A stretch of 64,000 nucleotides of DNA from Arthrobacter sp. zg-Y844 (GTDB lineage: Bacteria > Actinomycetota > Actinomycetes > Actinomycetales > Micrococcaceae): assembly GCF_024385465.1 (NCBI RefSeq), contig NZ_JANFLS010000002.1, forward strand, positions 806,001 through 870,000, read 5' to 3'. The notes below the pieces were generated by a model, which had not been told where the DNA came from, searched no databases, and was given only the letters and a program-made list of their open reading frames with translations. Position numbers and translations under genes: made by a program. This document shows, piece after piece, positions 1-10,656 of the stretch (its first letter is position 1; each line of letters starts with the position of its first letter).

Positions 1-404
1 TCGCGGCCTGGCGTGCGGCCCTGCCGTGGCTGCCGACATCGATGCTGGCCCAGCACTCGGTGAACGAGCTGATCGAAATGCTCGCCGACGACGAGGCGCT
101 GCGGAAGGTGGACCGGATGACGCTCGTCCGCGCCGTGGCAATTGTCGGGTCCGGGTCCCCCGCGGTACCCGGGGCACCGAAGTCCCCGGCCGTACAGCAG
201 GACAGCCTGCGCGGGACGCCCCCGCTGGCTTTGGGTGCCCCCGAGGGGTCAGAGCCGCTGGGTATTGCCGGCAGGCTCAGCCGCTTGCTCACACCGCAGC
301 CGCCCCTGCCCCGCTGGCAGCAGTGGAGCGTGCTGTGCCTCTCGGCCCTGCTGCTGGCGGTACCGACCACCCTGCTGATCGCCCCGGGGCTGCTGCAGGA
401 TTAG
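1..404 (+). CDS. C-terminal part of a putative M56-family metallopeptidase (partial)
   Basis: The frame is open from base 3 to the TAG at 402-404, so the gene begins before the window. The visible 133 residues contain an HSVNELIEMLADD stretch that resembles the region after the metal site in M56/BlaR1-like membrane peptidases. A proline-rich linker follows, then one hydrophobic segment just before the C-terminus (about LCLSALLLAVPTTLL). The HExxH motif, if present, lies outside the window, so catalytic competence cannot be judged. The family assignment rests on this short similarity and on the terminal membrane helix. An unrelated membrane protein is possible. Confidence 0.5.
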   Translation, partial: AAWRAALPWLPTSMLAQHSVNELIEMLADDEALRKVDRMTLVRAVAIVGSGSPAVPGAPKSPAVQQDSLRGTPPLALGAPEGSEPLGIAGRLSRLLTPQPPLPRWQQWSVLCLSALLLAVPTTLLIAPGLLQD

Positions 405-470
405 GTCGGGCACGCCTCGTGAGATGCGGACCGCGGCCCACCGGCCTGCTTCCCCGGGCACGGGTCCCGG

Positions 471-2582
471 CTAGGCGTCGATCCGGTCCCGGTCCAGCAT
501 GGCCGCGCCGGCGATGATGAAGTCCTTGCGCGGCGCCACGTCGCTGCCCATCAGGAGTTCGAATGCCTGCTCGGCGGCAGCCGCCTCCGAAATCCGGACC
601 CTCCGCAGGGTGCGGTGCCGGGGATCCATGGTGGTCTCGGCCAGCTGGCCCGCGTCCATCTCGCCCAGGCCCTTGTAGCGCTGGATCGGTTCCTTGTAGC
701 GCTTGCCTTCCTTTTCCAGGCGGGCAAGGACCTGGTGCAGTTCCTTTTCGCTGTAGGTGTAGACCATCTCATTGCTCTTGGAGCCTGCGTTGATGACCTC
801 CACCCGGTGCAGCGGCGGAACGGCCGCATAGACGCGTCCGGCGTCCACCAGCGGGCGCATGTAGCGGAAGAACAGCGTGAGCAGCAGGGTCCGGATATGG
901 GCGCCGTCGACGTCTGCATCGGTCATGAAAATGACCTTGCCGTACCGGGCCGCGTCGAGCTGGAAGCTGCGGCCGGAACCGGCCCCCACCACCTGGATCA
1001 GCGCCGCGCACTCGGCATTGGACAGCATGTCCGCCACCGACGCCTTCTGCACGTTCAGGATCTTGCCGCGGATGGGCAGCAGCGCCTGATAGTCCGAGGA
1101 CCGGGCAAGTTTGGCCGTGCCCAGGGCGCTGTCGCCTTCCACGATGAACAGTTCAGAGCGTTCCTGGTCATCGATCCGGCAGTCCGCCAGCTTGGCGGGC
1201 ATGGTGGAGGTTTCCAGCGCGTTCTTCCGGCGCTGGGTCTCCTTGTGCACCCGGGCGGAGATCCGGGACTTCATCTCCGCCACCACCTTTTCCAGCAGCT
1301 GCGAAGACTGCGCCTTGTCGGCGCGCGCCGTGGAGTTCAACCGGGCGGTGATTTCCTTCTCCACCACCTTGCTCACAATGGCCCTTACGGCGGAGGTGCC
1401 GAGGATTTCCTTGGTCTGGCCCTCGAACTGCGGTTCGGCGAGGCGGACCGTCAGCACAGCCGTGAGCCCGGCGAAAACGTCGTCCTTTTCGATCTTGTCG
1501 TTGCCGGCCTTGAGTTTGCGGGCGTTGGCTTCAATGACCTTGCGGAAGGTCTTGAGCAGGCCCTGCTCGAAGCCGGTCTGGTGCGTTCCGCCCTTGGGTG
1601 TGGCAATGATGTTCACGAACGAGCGGATATTGGTTTCGTAGCCGATCCCCCAGCGCAGGGCGATATCCACCTCCGCCTCGCGTTCAATCTCTGTGATCCG
1701 GCTATGTCCGCTTTCATCGAGTACGGGCACGGATTCCTTGAACTTGCCGGAACCGTGCAGGCGCCAGATATCGGTGACGGCGGCGTCGGCGGCCAGATAG
1801 TCGACGAACTCGGCGATCCCGCCGTCGTGATGGAAGACTTCCTCCACGGGACCGTTCTCGCCCGGGGTTCCGGGCAGGCGCCGTTCATCGCGCAGGGTGA
1901 TGCGCAGCCCGGGGACCAGGAAGGAAGTCTGGCGGGCACGGGCCTGGAGTTCGGTGTAGGAGAACTTGGCGTCCGGCGTGAAGATCTGCCGGTCGGCCCA
2001 GTACCGGATGCGCGTGCCCGTGACGCCGCGCTTGGCCTTACCCACAACTTCAAGGCGCGAGCTGTCCAGGAACGGAGAGAACTTGGCCTCGGGGCCGGGC
2101 TTTCTGCCGGTGTCGTCGAAGTGCCCGGGCTCGCCGCGGCGGAAGGCCATCTGGTACGTCTTGCCCGCCCGGTCCACCTGCACGTCGAGTCGGGAGGAGA
2201 GGGCGTTGACCACGCTGGCGCCGACACCGTGAAGGCCGCCGGAGGCAGCATAGGACCCGCCGCCGAACTTGCCGCCGGCGTGGAGCTTGGTGAAGACGAC
2301 TTCGACGCCGGAGAGCCCGGTTTTCGGTTCGATGTCCACCGGAATCCCGCGGCCGTCGTCGTGGATCTCCACGGAACCGTCCGGGTGGAGGATGATCTTG
2401 ATGCTCTGCCCGAAGCCGGCGAGGGCTTCATCGACGGAGTTGTCGATGATTTCCCAGAGACAGTGCATCAGGCCGCGGGAGTCGGTGGACCCGATGTACA
2501 TGCCGGGACGCTTGCGGACGGCTTCCAACCCTTCCAGGACGGAAAGGTGCCGGGCAGTGTAATCGGAACTAGGGGGCGCCAC
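471..2582 (-). CDS. parE: DNA topoisomerase IV subunit B (type IIA, GyrB/ParE family)
   Basis: 703-residue ATPase subunit of a type IIA topoisomerase, which with its partner A subunit decatenates and relaxes DNA using ATP. The N-terminal GHKL ATPase shows NSVDEA, DDGRGIP and GGLHGVGAS. The transducer domain follows. The C-terminal TOPRIM domain shows VEGDSA and the metal-binding MTDADVDGAHI, then IQRYKGLGEM. Length and the lack of an adjacent gyrA or recF/dnaN favour the ParE-type paralogue over GyrB; this split is inferred. The start is GTG at 2582, with an AAGGAG ribosome site about 12 bases upstream. The partner parC is not in the window. Confidence 0.9.
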   Translation of the reverse strand: MAPPSSDYTARHLSVLEGLEAVRKRPGMYIGSTDSRGLMHCLWEIIDNSVDEALAGFGQSIKIILHPDGSVEIHDDGRGIPVDIEPKTGLSGVEVVFTKLHAGGKFGGGSYAASGGLHGVGASVVNALSSRLDVQVDRAGKTYQMAFRRGEPGHFDDTGRKPGPEAKFSPFLDSSRLEVVGKAKRGVTGTRIRYWADRQIFTPDAKFSYTELQARARQTSFLVPGLRITLRDERRLPGTPGENGPVEEVFHHDGGIAEFVDYLAADAAVTDIWRLHGSGKFKESVPVLDESGHSRITEIEREAEVDIALRWGIGYETNIRSFVNIIATPKGGTHQTGFEQGLLKTFRKVIEANARKLKAGNDKIEKDDVFAGLTAVLTVRLAEPQFEGQTKEILGTSAVRAIVSKVVEKEITARLNSTARADKAQSSQLLEKVVAEMKSRISARVHKETQRRKNALETSTMPAKLADCRIDDQERSELFIVEGDSALGTAKLARSSDYQALLPIRGKILNVQKASVADMLSNAECAALIQVVGAGSGRSFQLDAARYGKVIFMTDADVDGAHIRTLLLTLFFRYMRPLVDAGRVYAAVPPLHRVEVINAGSKSNEMVYTYSEKELHQVLARLEKEGKRYKEPIQRYKGLGEMDAGQLAETTMDPRHRTLRRVRISEAAAAEQAFELLMGSDVAPRKDFIIAGAAMLDRDRIDA

Positions 2583-2821
2583 GTGCGTTGAAACTCCTTG
2601 GTGTCGGCTGTTTCGCCGGTAGGGATAGCCGGGAACAATCAGGAACTCCTACAAGGTTAATCCCCGGCGGTGACACTTCCGCTCAACGACTCAGTTGCGT
2701 GAGTTTGCCCACGGTGGCCGCGCCGAAAGGGTACGCGTAGAGCGAAAGGCGGGCCAACCTGCAAGGGACGGGGTGTCAAAGGTGGTTATATGAAGTATCA
2801 ACACCCTTGAGGAGGCAACTC

Positions 2822-3043
2822 ATGACAGCAGCAGTAGCAACCCGTGAGCTGAACAGCCTGGACCGCTGCGACCGTTGCGGCGCACAGGCATACGTACGTG
2901 CCGTACTGGAATCCTCCGGTGGGGAACTGCTTTTCTGCGGGCACCACGCCCGTGCGGTGGAGGCGAACCTCCGTCCGCTCACTTCGGAATGGCAGGACGA
3001 GACCTCGCGCCTGAACGAGAAGGCACCGGTTTCTGCAGAGTAA
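2822..3043 (+). CDS. Small zinc-ribbon protein, DUF7455 type
   Basis: 73-residue protein with a CDRCG pair followed by LFCGHHA, which together look like a compact zinc-binding knuckle. This matches the small DUF7455-type proteins encoded beside sigA and parE in actinobacteria; their function is unknown to me. The ATG at 2822 is chosen over a TTG at 2807 because a strong GAGGAGG ribosome site (2811-2816) lies immediately before it and would be inside the longer frame. It is transcribed divergently from parE and ends in a strong terminator, so it is a single-gene unit. Confidence 0.8.
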   Translation: MTAAVATRELNSLDRCDRCGAQAYVRAVLESSGGELLFCGHHARAVEANLRPLTSEWQDETSRLNEKAPVSAE

Positions 3044-3113
3044 ACACGCAGGCGCCTGAATGGTCAGCGAAGCCACGGAGTAAAGTCCGCGTCGACGCGG
3101 CGTACCAAGCTTG

Positions 3114-3151
3114 AAGAAGTCCCCTTCCGGATCGGAAGGGGACTTCTTTTT
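3114..3151 (+). terminator. Rho-independent terminator after the DUF7455 gene
   Basis: A perfect 16-bp stem (3114-3129 with 3133-3148) closes a GAT loop and is followed by a T run to 3151. The A-rich left flank means it could also work on the minus strand against sigA read-through. Confidence 0.9.
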
Positions 3152-3185
3152 GTCCAGCTGCATCTTGGTCCGCCGGGGCGCACAC

Positions 3186-3224
3186 AACAGCACCCCGACC
3201 GCAGACGCGGATCGGGGTGCTGTT
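3186..3224 (-). terminator. Hairpin downstream of sigA, terminator-like
   Basis: A 14-bp stem (AACAGCACCCCGAC paired with its complement ending at 3224, one G-T pair) lies about 35 bases past the sigA stop codon. There is no clear T run, so it may be a U-poor terminator or an mRNA-stabilising 3-prime hairpin. Confidence 0.6.
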
Positions 3225-3257
3225 GGTGAAGCGGATTGCCGGCGAACCGGCAGGTGT

Positions 3258-4544
<1,287 letters not shown>

Positions 4545-4847
4545 AGAAAACCTTTCATACGGCGGGTTGTGGCACCGCCATTGGGGGCAACACCACTATG
4601 ACCCTGTCAAGTCCGTGATTCTATCCAAGTGTTTCGGTTTGGCTTGCTCTGAATAGAACACGCCGTGCCGGTGTATTGTTCCGCTGGCCACAAGGACTGG
4701 CAGTTCAAAGGACACTTGATACACGAACCCGACCGGGTCTCGGTTCCCATTGTCGCACGTTTTCCGTCCCGCCACAGCACCGGCGCACGTTATCGGCACA
4801 CTCCGCGGGCCTGTTCCGCCGTGCGGCTTTTCCCCGCCGGTTCTCTT
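4545..4847 (-). promoter_or_regulatory. Upstream region of sigA, with a candidate promoter
   Basis: 303 bases between the DUF4192 gene and sigA hold no gene that I can see. On the minus strand a good -10 hexamer TAGAAT lies at 4618-4623, which would give a leader of about 65 bases. A TTGACA at 4605-4610 has no matching -10 at normal spacing. Assignment of the real sigA promoter is uncertain. Confidence 0.4.
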
Positions 4848-6185
4848 TCAGCACCGGTTCATCGGGGTCTCGGGCCAGCCGTCCGCCGTGCCCGGCCACG
4901 ACCCGTCCCGGGAGCCGGTCCAGTCCGGGAGGATTCCCGTACCCAGCAGTTCGCGCAGCAGCAGCGCCAGGCGGTAGCCGGGGCACGCCTCGAGCGCGTG
5001 CTGCAGATGGACGTGGGCACGCGAGCCGCGCCCCCTGGCCCACTCCATCCAGGCCAGCAGCGAAAGCAGCGCCGCCTTGGCATCTTCGTCCGCGGCGGGC
5101 ACGAGGTCCGAGAAAACGGCGTACGCCCGGTCCAGCAGGCTCCAGTCCGGGGCACCCCCTCGGCCCACCAGGATGCTGCGGAAGTCCGCAGCTGCCTTGG
5201 ACTGCCTTCGAGGGCGCGGCAGCAGGGGAACGACGCCGGATGCTGCCGCTCCGCGATCTGCGGAACCGGGAAGGACCACGGGGTGGACCTGCCGGCGGAC
5301 CAGGCCGTTGGCCTCTGCGCCGTAAACGGCGGCGGCTTGGCCCGCAGCAGTCAGGACCAGCAGGGCATCACGGATCCCGCGGTCAGAGAGGCTCGCCAGG
5401 AGAAACCCGGCACATTCGGGATCGCGGTGCAACGGGTTCCGGGAACCGGCGAACGGCTCGAACGCGTCTTCCGCATACGGTTCAGCACCCGTATCGAGGA
5501 CGCCGCCGGCAAAACAGTTTCCCCATAGCTCCAGGGTGCGGTGGAACTGGTCCCGTTCACACCAATGCGCACCCACCTGTTCCCCAAAGCGTGCCCGGTT
5601 GTCCGCAACCTCGCCCTTGTTGGGCCACTGCAGCGGGAAAGACTCCCCCACCGCCCTTTCCAGCGACGCGGCAAAGGCACTTCCCCGGTACACCAGTTCC
5701 GTGTTCAGCATGCTGTCCGCAATCTGCGACCTGGGCGCCCCCGGCCAGGGGCAGCAGTCCGGTTGGGTGCAGAAATAGTCCCGCCAGGTGTCCGGCCCGA
5801 CCAGCCAGCCATCCTGCAGCGGGATGCCGGCGGCGGCCAGGTCCTTCCCAAGGCGGCGGACCAGCGGCCGGTAGGGCGGATGCGCCGGGTCCTTCCAGGT
5901 CCGGTCCGTATACAGTGCCAGCAGCACGCCGTCAGCCTCGGTGTCGGCGGCCATGAACCGGCAGGCCGCGGCGGCATAGGCGGCATTCGCTCCGGCTTTG
6001 GCTCCCGGCCCCGGAGGCAGGTCCAGCCGCAGCGTCGCACCGAGCCGGCCGCCGCATAATGCCATCAGCACCAGGGACTCGCGCGGCTCGAAGCCCAGCG
6101 TGTGGGGAACCAGGCTGAGGATGTCCGCCGGAGCGTTGATGCGGTAGGGGTTGCGCGGGGTGCCGTCGGCCGGTTCTGTGCTCAT
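4848..6185 (-). CDS. DUF4192 domain-containing protein
   Basis: 445-residue cytoplasmic protein of the actinobacterial DUF4192 family, function unknown. The family signature is clear at the N-terminus: INAPADILSLVPHTLGFEP, then ESLVLMAL. There is no signal peptide or obvious catalytic motif. The same frame stays open upstream to 6563, but that part is Arg/Pro-rich and overlaps the ABC permease frame, so the ATG at 6185 is taken as the start. The C-terminal 150 residues look helical and tetratricopeptide-like (repeated LLxLLAWMEWARG-type stretches), which is only an impression. Confidence 0.8.
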   Translation of the reverse strand: MSTEPADGTPRNPYRINAPADILSLVPHTLGFEPRESLVLMALCGGRLGATLRLDLPPGPGAKAGANAAYAAAACRFMAADTEADGVLLALYTDRTWKDPAHPPYRPLVRRLGKDLAAAGIPLQDGWLVGPDTWRDYFCTQPDCCPWPGAPRSQIADSMLNTELVYRGSAFAASLERAVGESFPLQWPNKGEVADNRARFGEQVGAHWCERDQFHRTLELWGNCFAGGVLDTGAEPYAEDAFEPFAGSRNPLHRDPECAGFLLASLSDRGIRDALLVLTAAGQAAAVYGAEANGLVRRQVHPVVLPGSADRGAAASGVVPLLPRPRRQSKAAADFRSILVGRGGAPDWSLLDRAYAVFSDLVPAADEDAKAALLSLLAWMEWARGRGSRAHVHLQHALEACPGYRLALLLRELLGTGILPDWTGSRDGSWPGTADGWPETPMNRC

Positions 6186-6275
6186 GGCCCAAGGGTCCCC
6201 GGGAATCCGCGGTCGCTGCAGAGCAGGCCCGGGGCATGTGCATCCGGCGCCGGCTGAGCCGCCGCGTCGGCAGCC

Positions 6276-6301
6276 GTGGAGGAAGAGTGGAGGAAGAGTG
6301 G
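6276..6301. repeat. 12-bp tandem repeat in the gap before the DUF4192 gene
   Basis: GTGGAGGAAGAG occurs twice in direct succession (6276-6287 and 6288-6299), followed by another GG. It lies between the permease stop (6353) and the DUF4192 start (6185). No function is evident. Confidence 0.7.
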
Positions 6302-6352
6302 CCGGGTGCAACGCGGGCCGGCAGGCATGCCCGCCCGCCAGCCACGGAGAGG

Positions 6353-7108
6353 TCACTTCCAGCGGAAAACCTTCGCGGCCGGCACCGCGCATGCAACGGT
6401 CCAGACGAGCATCACGAGGAAGGGGGCAACCGTCACGGTTCCTCCGTACCAGGCGGCGGTCAGCGCCTGGGTCATGGCACCGAGCGGGGTGAAAGACGCA
6501 ACCTGCCGGACGCCTTCCGGCATCAGCGGCCCGGGCGTCCATAACCCGGCGGTGAACATGCACCCCATAAACACCAGGAATCCGATGCCGTAGGCGTTCT
6601 GGGCGGTCCCGGCGAGGGCGGCAATGAGTGATCCCACGGCCATCATGGCAGCAACACCGAAAACCACCACGAGGACAACCACTCCGGGACTGCCCGGCAT
6701 CCGACTGTCAAAGACAACCCTGGCGAGCAGGACGGTGACGGTCACCGCAACGGCGAGCGCTGCGCCGCTGACGATCCATTGGGCAAACAGGATGCGGTGC
6801 GCGCCGACGGGCGTCACGCCCAGCCGGCGCAGCACGCCGGTCTCCCGGTAACCGCTGATCGCGGACGGATAATTGGTCACCGCCACACTGGCCAGTGCCA
6901 CCGCTATGGACAGCGGCACGAGCAGGTCAATGGGGCGCAGGGCCGCATAGACGGGATCCGTGCCTCCCAGCGGGACCCGCGTGTTGGGAATGACGAAGCC
7001 CTGGAGCAGCAGAATGGCCGAGGGCAGCACCAATGCCATGAAAATGCTCACCGGATTGCGCAGATACAGCGTCGCTTCCGTGCGCGTCAGGGCTCCCAGC
7101 GCCCGCAT
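6353..7108 (-). CDS. ABC-2 type exporter permease
   Basis: 251-residue integral membrane subunit of a drug/lipid-type ABC exporter. About six hydrophobic segments are visible, for example ILLLQGFVIP near the N-terminus, LLVPLSIAVALASVAV, VVLVVVFGVAAMMAVGSLIAAL and a last one near the C-terminus. The motif YRETGVLRRLGVTP in the first cytoplasmic loop is typical of DrrB/ABC-2 permeases. The ATG at 7108 is used; the open frame extends to 7315 but overlaps the ATPase gene with implausible sequence. It starts 16 bases after the ATPase stop codon, so the two form an operon. The substrate cannot be predicted. Confidence 0.85.
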   Translation of the reverse strand: MRALGALTRTEATLYLRNPVSIFMALVLPSAILLLQGFVIPNTRVPLGGTDPVYAALRPIDLLVPLSIAVALASVAVTNYPSAISGYRETGVLRRLGVTPVGAHRILFAQWIVSGAALAVAVTVTVLLARVVFDSRMPGSPGVVVLVVVFGVAAMMAVGSLIAALAGTAQNAYGIGFLVFMGCMFTAGLWTPGPLMPEGVRQVASFTPLGAMTQALTAAWYGGTVTVAPFLVMLVWTVACAVPAAKVFRWK

Positions 7109-7124
7109 GCTCCACCTCTCCCCT

Positions 7125-7892
7125 TCAATCGGCTGCCGCCTGCTCGATGAAGGCCAGATACGCATCCTCCAGAGCACCGGGCTCGGCGGCGTTCCTGCCG
7201 GAAACGGCGAGCAGTTCCGCCGGCGTGCCCACGAACCGTGTCCGGCCGGCGTCGATAATCGCCAAGCGGTCGCAGAGGCGTTCGACGTCGTCAAGGTAGT
7301 GGGTGACGAGGACAACCGTGATGCCGCCGTCCTTCACCCGTTGAATCAGCTGCCGCACATCGCGCCGGCCCTGCGGGTCCAGCCCCGTGGTCAACTCGTC
7401 GAACACGACGACGTCGGGATTGCCGATGAGCGCGAGGGCAATCGACAGGCGCTGCTTCTGCCCGCCGGAAAGCTTGCCGAAGGGGCGTTTGCGGTGTTCA
7501 TGCAGCCCGACGGTGCGCAGCAGCTCCGGCACATCGGCAGGCGCAGGGTAGAAAGCGGCAAACAGCCGCAGCGCCTCCTCCACGCGCAGGGCGGGAGGCA
7601 GGGCGGCGGCCTGGAGCTGATAGCCGACACGCTCACGCACGGTTGCCCGGTCAGCCGCGGGATCCACGCCCAGCACGGTGACGCGTCCGCCGTCGGGCCG
7701 CAGCGTGCCGGCCACACACTCCACCGTGGTGGTCTTGCCGGCGCCGTTGGGACCGAGAATTCCGAAGGCTTCACCGGCGTCGATCGAAAAGGTGACGTCC
7801 TCGAGCGCCGCGATACGCCGGAACGCCTTGGATATCCCGCTCACGCTAACCACCGTGCCGGCAGGCACCTGTGCCCTGGTCATGCGGATCAT
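7125..7892 (-). CDS. ABC exporter ATP-binding protein (DrrA-like)
   Basis: About 255 residues with a complete ABC ATPase core: Walker A GPNGAGKTTT, signature LSGGQKQR, Walker B VVFDELTTGLDP and a switch His in LVTHYLDD. It powers the permease encoded immediately downstream. The start is uncertain: ATG at 7892 and ATG at 7883 are both possible, and neither has a strong ribosome site; 7913 is a longer alternative. The long-chain DrrA/CcmA type suggests export of a drug or lipid. Confidence 0.88.
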   Translation of the reverse strand: MIRMTRAQVPAGTVVSVSGISKAFRRIAALEDVTFSIDAGEAFGILGPNGAGKTTTVECVAGTLRPDGGRVTVLGVDPAADRATVRERVGYQLQAAALPPALRVEEALRLFAAFYPAPADVPELLRTVGLHEHRKRPFGKLSGGQKQRLSIALALIGNPDVVVFDELTTGLDPQGRRDVRQLIQRVKDGGITVVLVTHYLDDVERLCDRLAIIDAGRTRFVGTPAELLAVSGRNAAEPGALEDAYLAFIEQAAAD

Positions 7893-7940
7893 TTTGGCGG
7901 CGGGGCCGCACAAGGGTCAAGGGTGAAGGGTGCCGCGCTG

Positions 7941-9284
7941 CTACTGCGGACCCTGACCGCCGCGTTCCCCGCGGCGGCGCTGCCGTTCGCGGGCCAGCGC
8001 TGCACGGAGCGGCGGCAGCGGGGATCCTTCATCGGCCAGCCGCGAGCGGATCAGCCCCCGGGTCCGGAGGATGCCCGCGACGCCTACCGCCATCACGGCA
8101 AACTGGACGGACAAGGCGATGCGGAAGGAGTCCAGGGCGTACAGGTTTCCCCCTGAAAAGCCGCTGTTGTTCAGCACGTCCAGCACCACGCCGATCAGGT
8201 ACATGCTGACCAGCGAGGCAATGAAGCCGCCGATGTTCACAATCCCGGTGGCTGTTCCCAGCCGGGCGCTGGGGTTGTACGTCCGGGCAAAATCGAACCC
8301 GATCATGGAGCCGGGACCGCCGACGGCAAGCAGCGCCACGAGGAGGACCAACAGCCACAGCGGCGCCGGACCGGGATATAGCAGCACGGCCGCCCACCCG
8401 GCCGCCATGGCGCCGGCGATCAGCAGCACCATAGTCGACCGGCGCAGCGGATGCCTGCCAACCCAGGACCCCATCCACGGTCCGCAGACAATCGCGACCA
8501 CCACGAAGAAGGTCATGAGGCCCGACGCGACGGCGGAAGACACGCCTTCGGCACTGACCAGGTACGGGAAGCCCCACATCATCACGAACACCGTGCCGGG
8601 GAACTGCACGGTGTAGTGGGTCCACATGCCCAGGCGCGTCCCGGGCTGGGCAAACGCCTCCGCCAGCGACGTGCCTGTCTGCCGCAGCGGCAGCGGGACG
8701 GGGGCTTCGCCGCCCTCGGGCCGGTTCCGCACGCAGGCCAGGGTCAGGACCAGGGCAAGCAGGGACAGCGAGGCCGCGGAGACAAACGCCGTGCTCCACC
8801 CGAAGCGGTGCAGCACATAGGCGAAAGGAATGGCGCTGGCAATCTGCCCCAGCTGGCCGACGATGCCGGTGTACTGGGTCAGGACGGGGATTTTCCTGCC
8901 GGAGAACCAGGCCGGAAGCAGCCGCAGCACGGAGATGAAGGTGAGGGCGTCGCCGGCGCCCACCAGGGAGCGCCCGAGGATGCCGGCGCCGACGGAATCG
9001 GCGGTAGCCAGCTGGAACTGTCCGGCAAGCATCAGTGCCGCTCCGCCGGCGATCAGCAGCCGCGGGCCGAAGCGGTCCACCAGCACCCCTACGGGTATCT
9101 GCAGCCCCGCATAGACCAGCAGCTGCACCACCGTAAAGACGGACAGGACGGACGCAGTCGCGGAGAAGCGTTCAGTGGCTTCGATGCCGGCCACGCCGAA
9201 TGAGGTCCGCTGGGTCACCGCCACCATGTAGGCAAAGACGCCTACGCCCCAGACAATCCAGGCCCGTGTTCCGTTCACCGGCAC
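7941..9284 (-). CDS. Major facilitator superfamily transporter
   Basis: 447-residue membrane protein with roughly twelve hydrophobic segments split by a central loop around residues 195-215. The MFS loop 2-3 signature is visible as GVLVDRFGPR. An IVGQLGQIAS stretch is the expected fifth-helix region. The C-terminus is charged (QRRRGERGGQG). Start GTG at 9284; no strong ribosome site. Substrate unknown: no neighbouring pathway gene helps. It lies just upstream of the ABC exporter pair on the same strand with a 48-base gap, so co-transcription is possible. Confidence 0.85.
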   Translation of the reverse strand: MPVNGTRAWIVWGVGVFAYMVAVTQRTSFGVAGIEATERFSATASVLSVFTVVQLLVYAGLQIPVGVLVDRFGPRLLIAGGAALMLAGQFQLATADSVGAGILGRSLVGAGDALTFISVLRLLPAWFSGRKIPVLTQYTGIVGQLGQIASAIPFAYVLHRFGWSTAFVSAASLSLLALVLTLACVRNRPEGGEAPVPLPLRQTGTSLAEAFAQPGTRLGMWTHYTVQFPGTVFVMMWGFPYLVSAEGVSSAVASGLMTFFVVVAIVCGPWMGSWVGRHPLRRSTMVLLIAGAMAAGWAAVLLYPGPAPLWLLVLLVALLAVGGPGSMIGFDFARTYNPSARLGTATGIVNIGGFIASLVSMYLIGVVLDVLNNSGFSGGNLYALDSFRIALSVQFAVMAVGVAGILRTRGLIRSRLADEGSPLPPLRAALARERQRRRGERGGQGPQ

Positions 9285-9317
9285 ACCTGCCCCGGGCAGG
9301 GGCGGGGATGCGCGGCG

Positions 9318-10382
9318 TCAGGCCGTGCCGGTCCGGCCGTTCCCGTCGTCGCTGCCGTGCCCCTCAACCGTGCCCTCGGTGGCATTTGGTGCATTCTCCT
9401 GATCCGCGTTTCCGCTCGGTCCGCTGTTCTCGGTTTCATGCTGGTTTTCGGGCCACAGCGCCTCGGATTCCTCTTCGGCCTGCGGGCTGGCCAGGTAGGC
9501 CTCCACCGCGGCTCCGATTTCCTCGGCGTCTGCCAGCTCGTCGTTGCCCTTGACCAGCAGGGAGCGCCGCACGGTGCTTTCGGTGTACTGGTCGTAACGC
9601 TTTTCGAGCGTGGCCACCACGCCCTTAACCTCCGCAGATGCCTCGACCTGTTCGGTGATCTGGCGTTCGACGTCGCGGCCTGCTTCGCGGAGCCGGTCCG
9701 TCGGCAGCACCAGTGAGGCGGCGGCACCGAGGTACTCGAGTCCGGCGACGGCTGCGGGCGGGAACTCCGCCTCCGCCAGGTAGTGCGGTACGTGCACTAC
9801 GTGACCGACGACGTCGACCCCTGCTTCGACGAGCCGGAGCTCCAGCACGTGTCCGACGGCGGCCTGTACCTGGGCGATCGGCGTCCAGGAGCTGATCCCT
9901 TCCACCAGGTCGGGCCGGTTGCCGTGCGTGGTCACGCCGATCGGGCGGGTGTGCGGGACGGGCATCGGTATCGAATGGACCCAGCAGACCAGGCTTACGT
10001 CGAAGGCCTTCACCAAATGCACTACGGCCGCCGTGAAACGTTCCCACTGCAGGTCCGGTTCGAAGCCGGTCAGGAACAGGAACGGTTCGCCCAGACCGTC
10101 ATACATCCGGTGCAGCTCAAGCCGCGGCGGTTCGTAGTCGCTGAGGTGGTCTTCGATAAAGGAAATCTGCGGCCGGCGGTTGCGGTAGTCAATCAATTGG
10201 TCCGCGTCGAACGTGGCCACCAGGTCATGGTCCAGGGCATCAAACAACTCGTCCCGGATCTGGCTGACCACGTGGCCGGCTTCGGCAAAGCCCGTGAAAC
10301 CGACCAGGAGCTTCAAGCCGGAGAGGTCCCCGGATTCCGCGACCTCCGGATTCAGATTAAACAGGGTCAACGGATCCAGCAT
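9318..10382 (-). CDS. PAC2 family protein (proteasome assembly chaperone-like)
   Basis: 354-residue cytoplasmic protein. LVGFTGFAEAGH near residue 30 and the later DLVATFDADQLIDYR and YEPPRLELH stretches match the actinobacterial PAC2 family, related to eukaryotic proteasome assembly chaperone 2. The C-terminal 60 residues are acidic and probably disordered. An ATG at 10382 follows a good GGAGGGG ribosome site. The role in actinobacteria is not settled; an ATP-grasp-like or proteasome-linked role is only suggested by the family. Confidence 0.85.
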   Translation of the reverse strand: MLDPLTLFNLNPEVAESGDLSGLKLLVGFTGFAEAGHVVSQIRDELFDALDHDLVATFDADQLIDYRNRRPQISFIEDHLSDYEPPRLELHRMYDGLGEPFLFLTGFEPDLQWERFTAAVVHLVKAFDVSLVCWVHSIPMPVPHTRPIGVTTHGNRPDLVEGISSWTPIAQVQAAVGHVLELRLVEAGVDVVGHVVHVPHYLAEAEFPPAAVAGLEYLGAAASLVLPTDRLREAGRDVERQITEQVEASAEVKGVVATLEKRYDQYTESTVRRSLLVKGNDELADAEEIGAAVEAYLASPQAEEESEALWPENQHETENSGPSGNADQENAPNATEGTVEGHGSDDGNGRTGTA

Positions 10383-10656
10383 GTCTTACCCCTCCCGGGA
10401 ACTCACGTGCGCTCTTGGCACAGGCTCTTGGCACAGGAAGGTGACGACCGGTGAATCCGGCTGCTTTAGACCGTTGCTGTGCCCTTACTCAAGGGTAAAC
10501 GCCCGGACGCGTGCGTTTCATTCCGGAACCGGGACCTGCCTTTGCTAACGGCCCCGTGCAGCAGCTAAGGAGCAACGTTGCGGCATGCGGGCGTTCTTCG
10601 GACTACGATCGGTGTGGTAAACGCAGAGCAACACAGAACCGTGAGGAACCAGCTTC

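Noticed and set aside
615-2591. 658-residue plus-strand open frame opposite parE
   Set aside because: It is an antisense shadow of parE; the composition is that of a high-GC third-position artefact, and the minus strand carries clear type II topoisomerase motifs.
4605-4610. TTGACA as the sigA -35 element
   Set aside because: No -10-like hexamer lies 16-18 bases downstream; the TAGAAT nearby is upstream of it.
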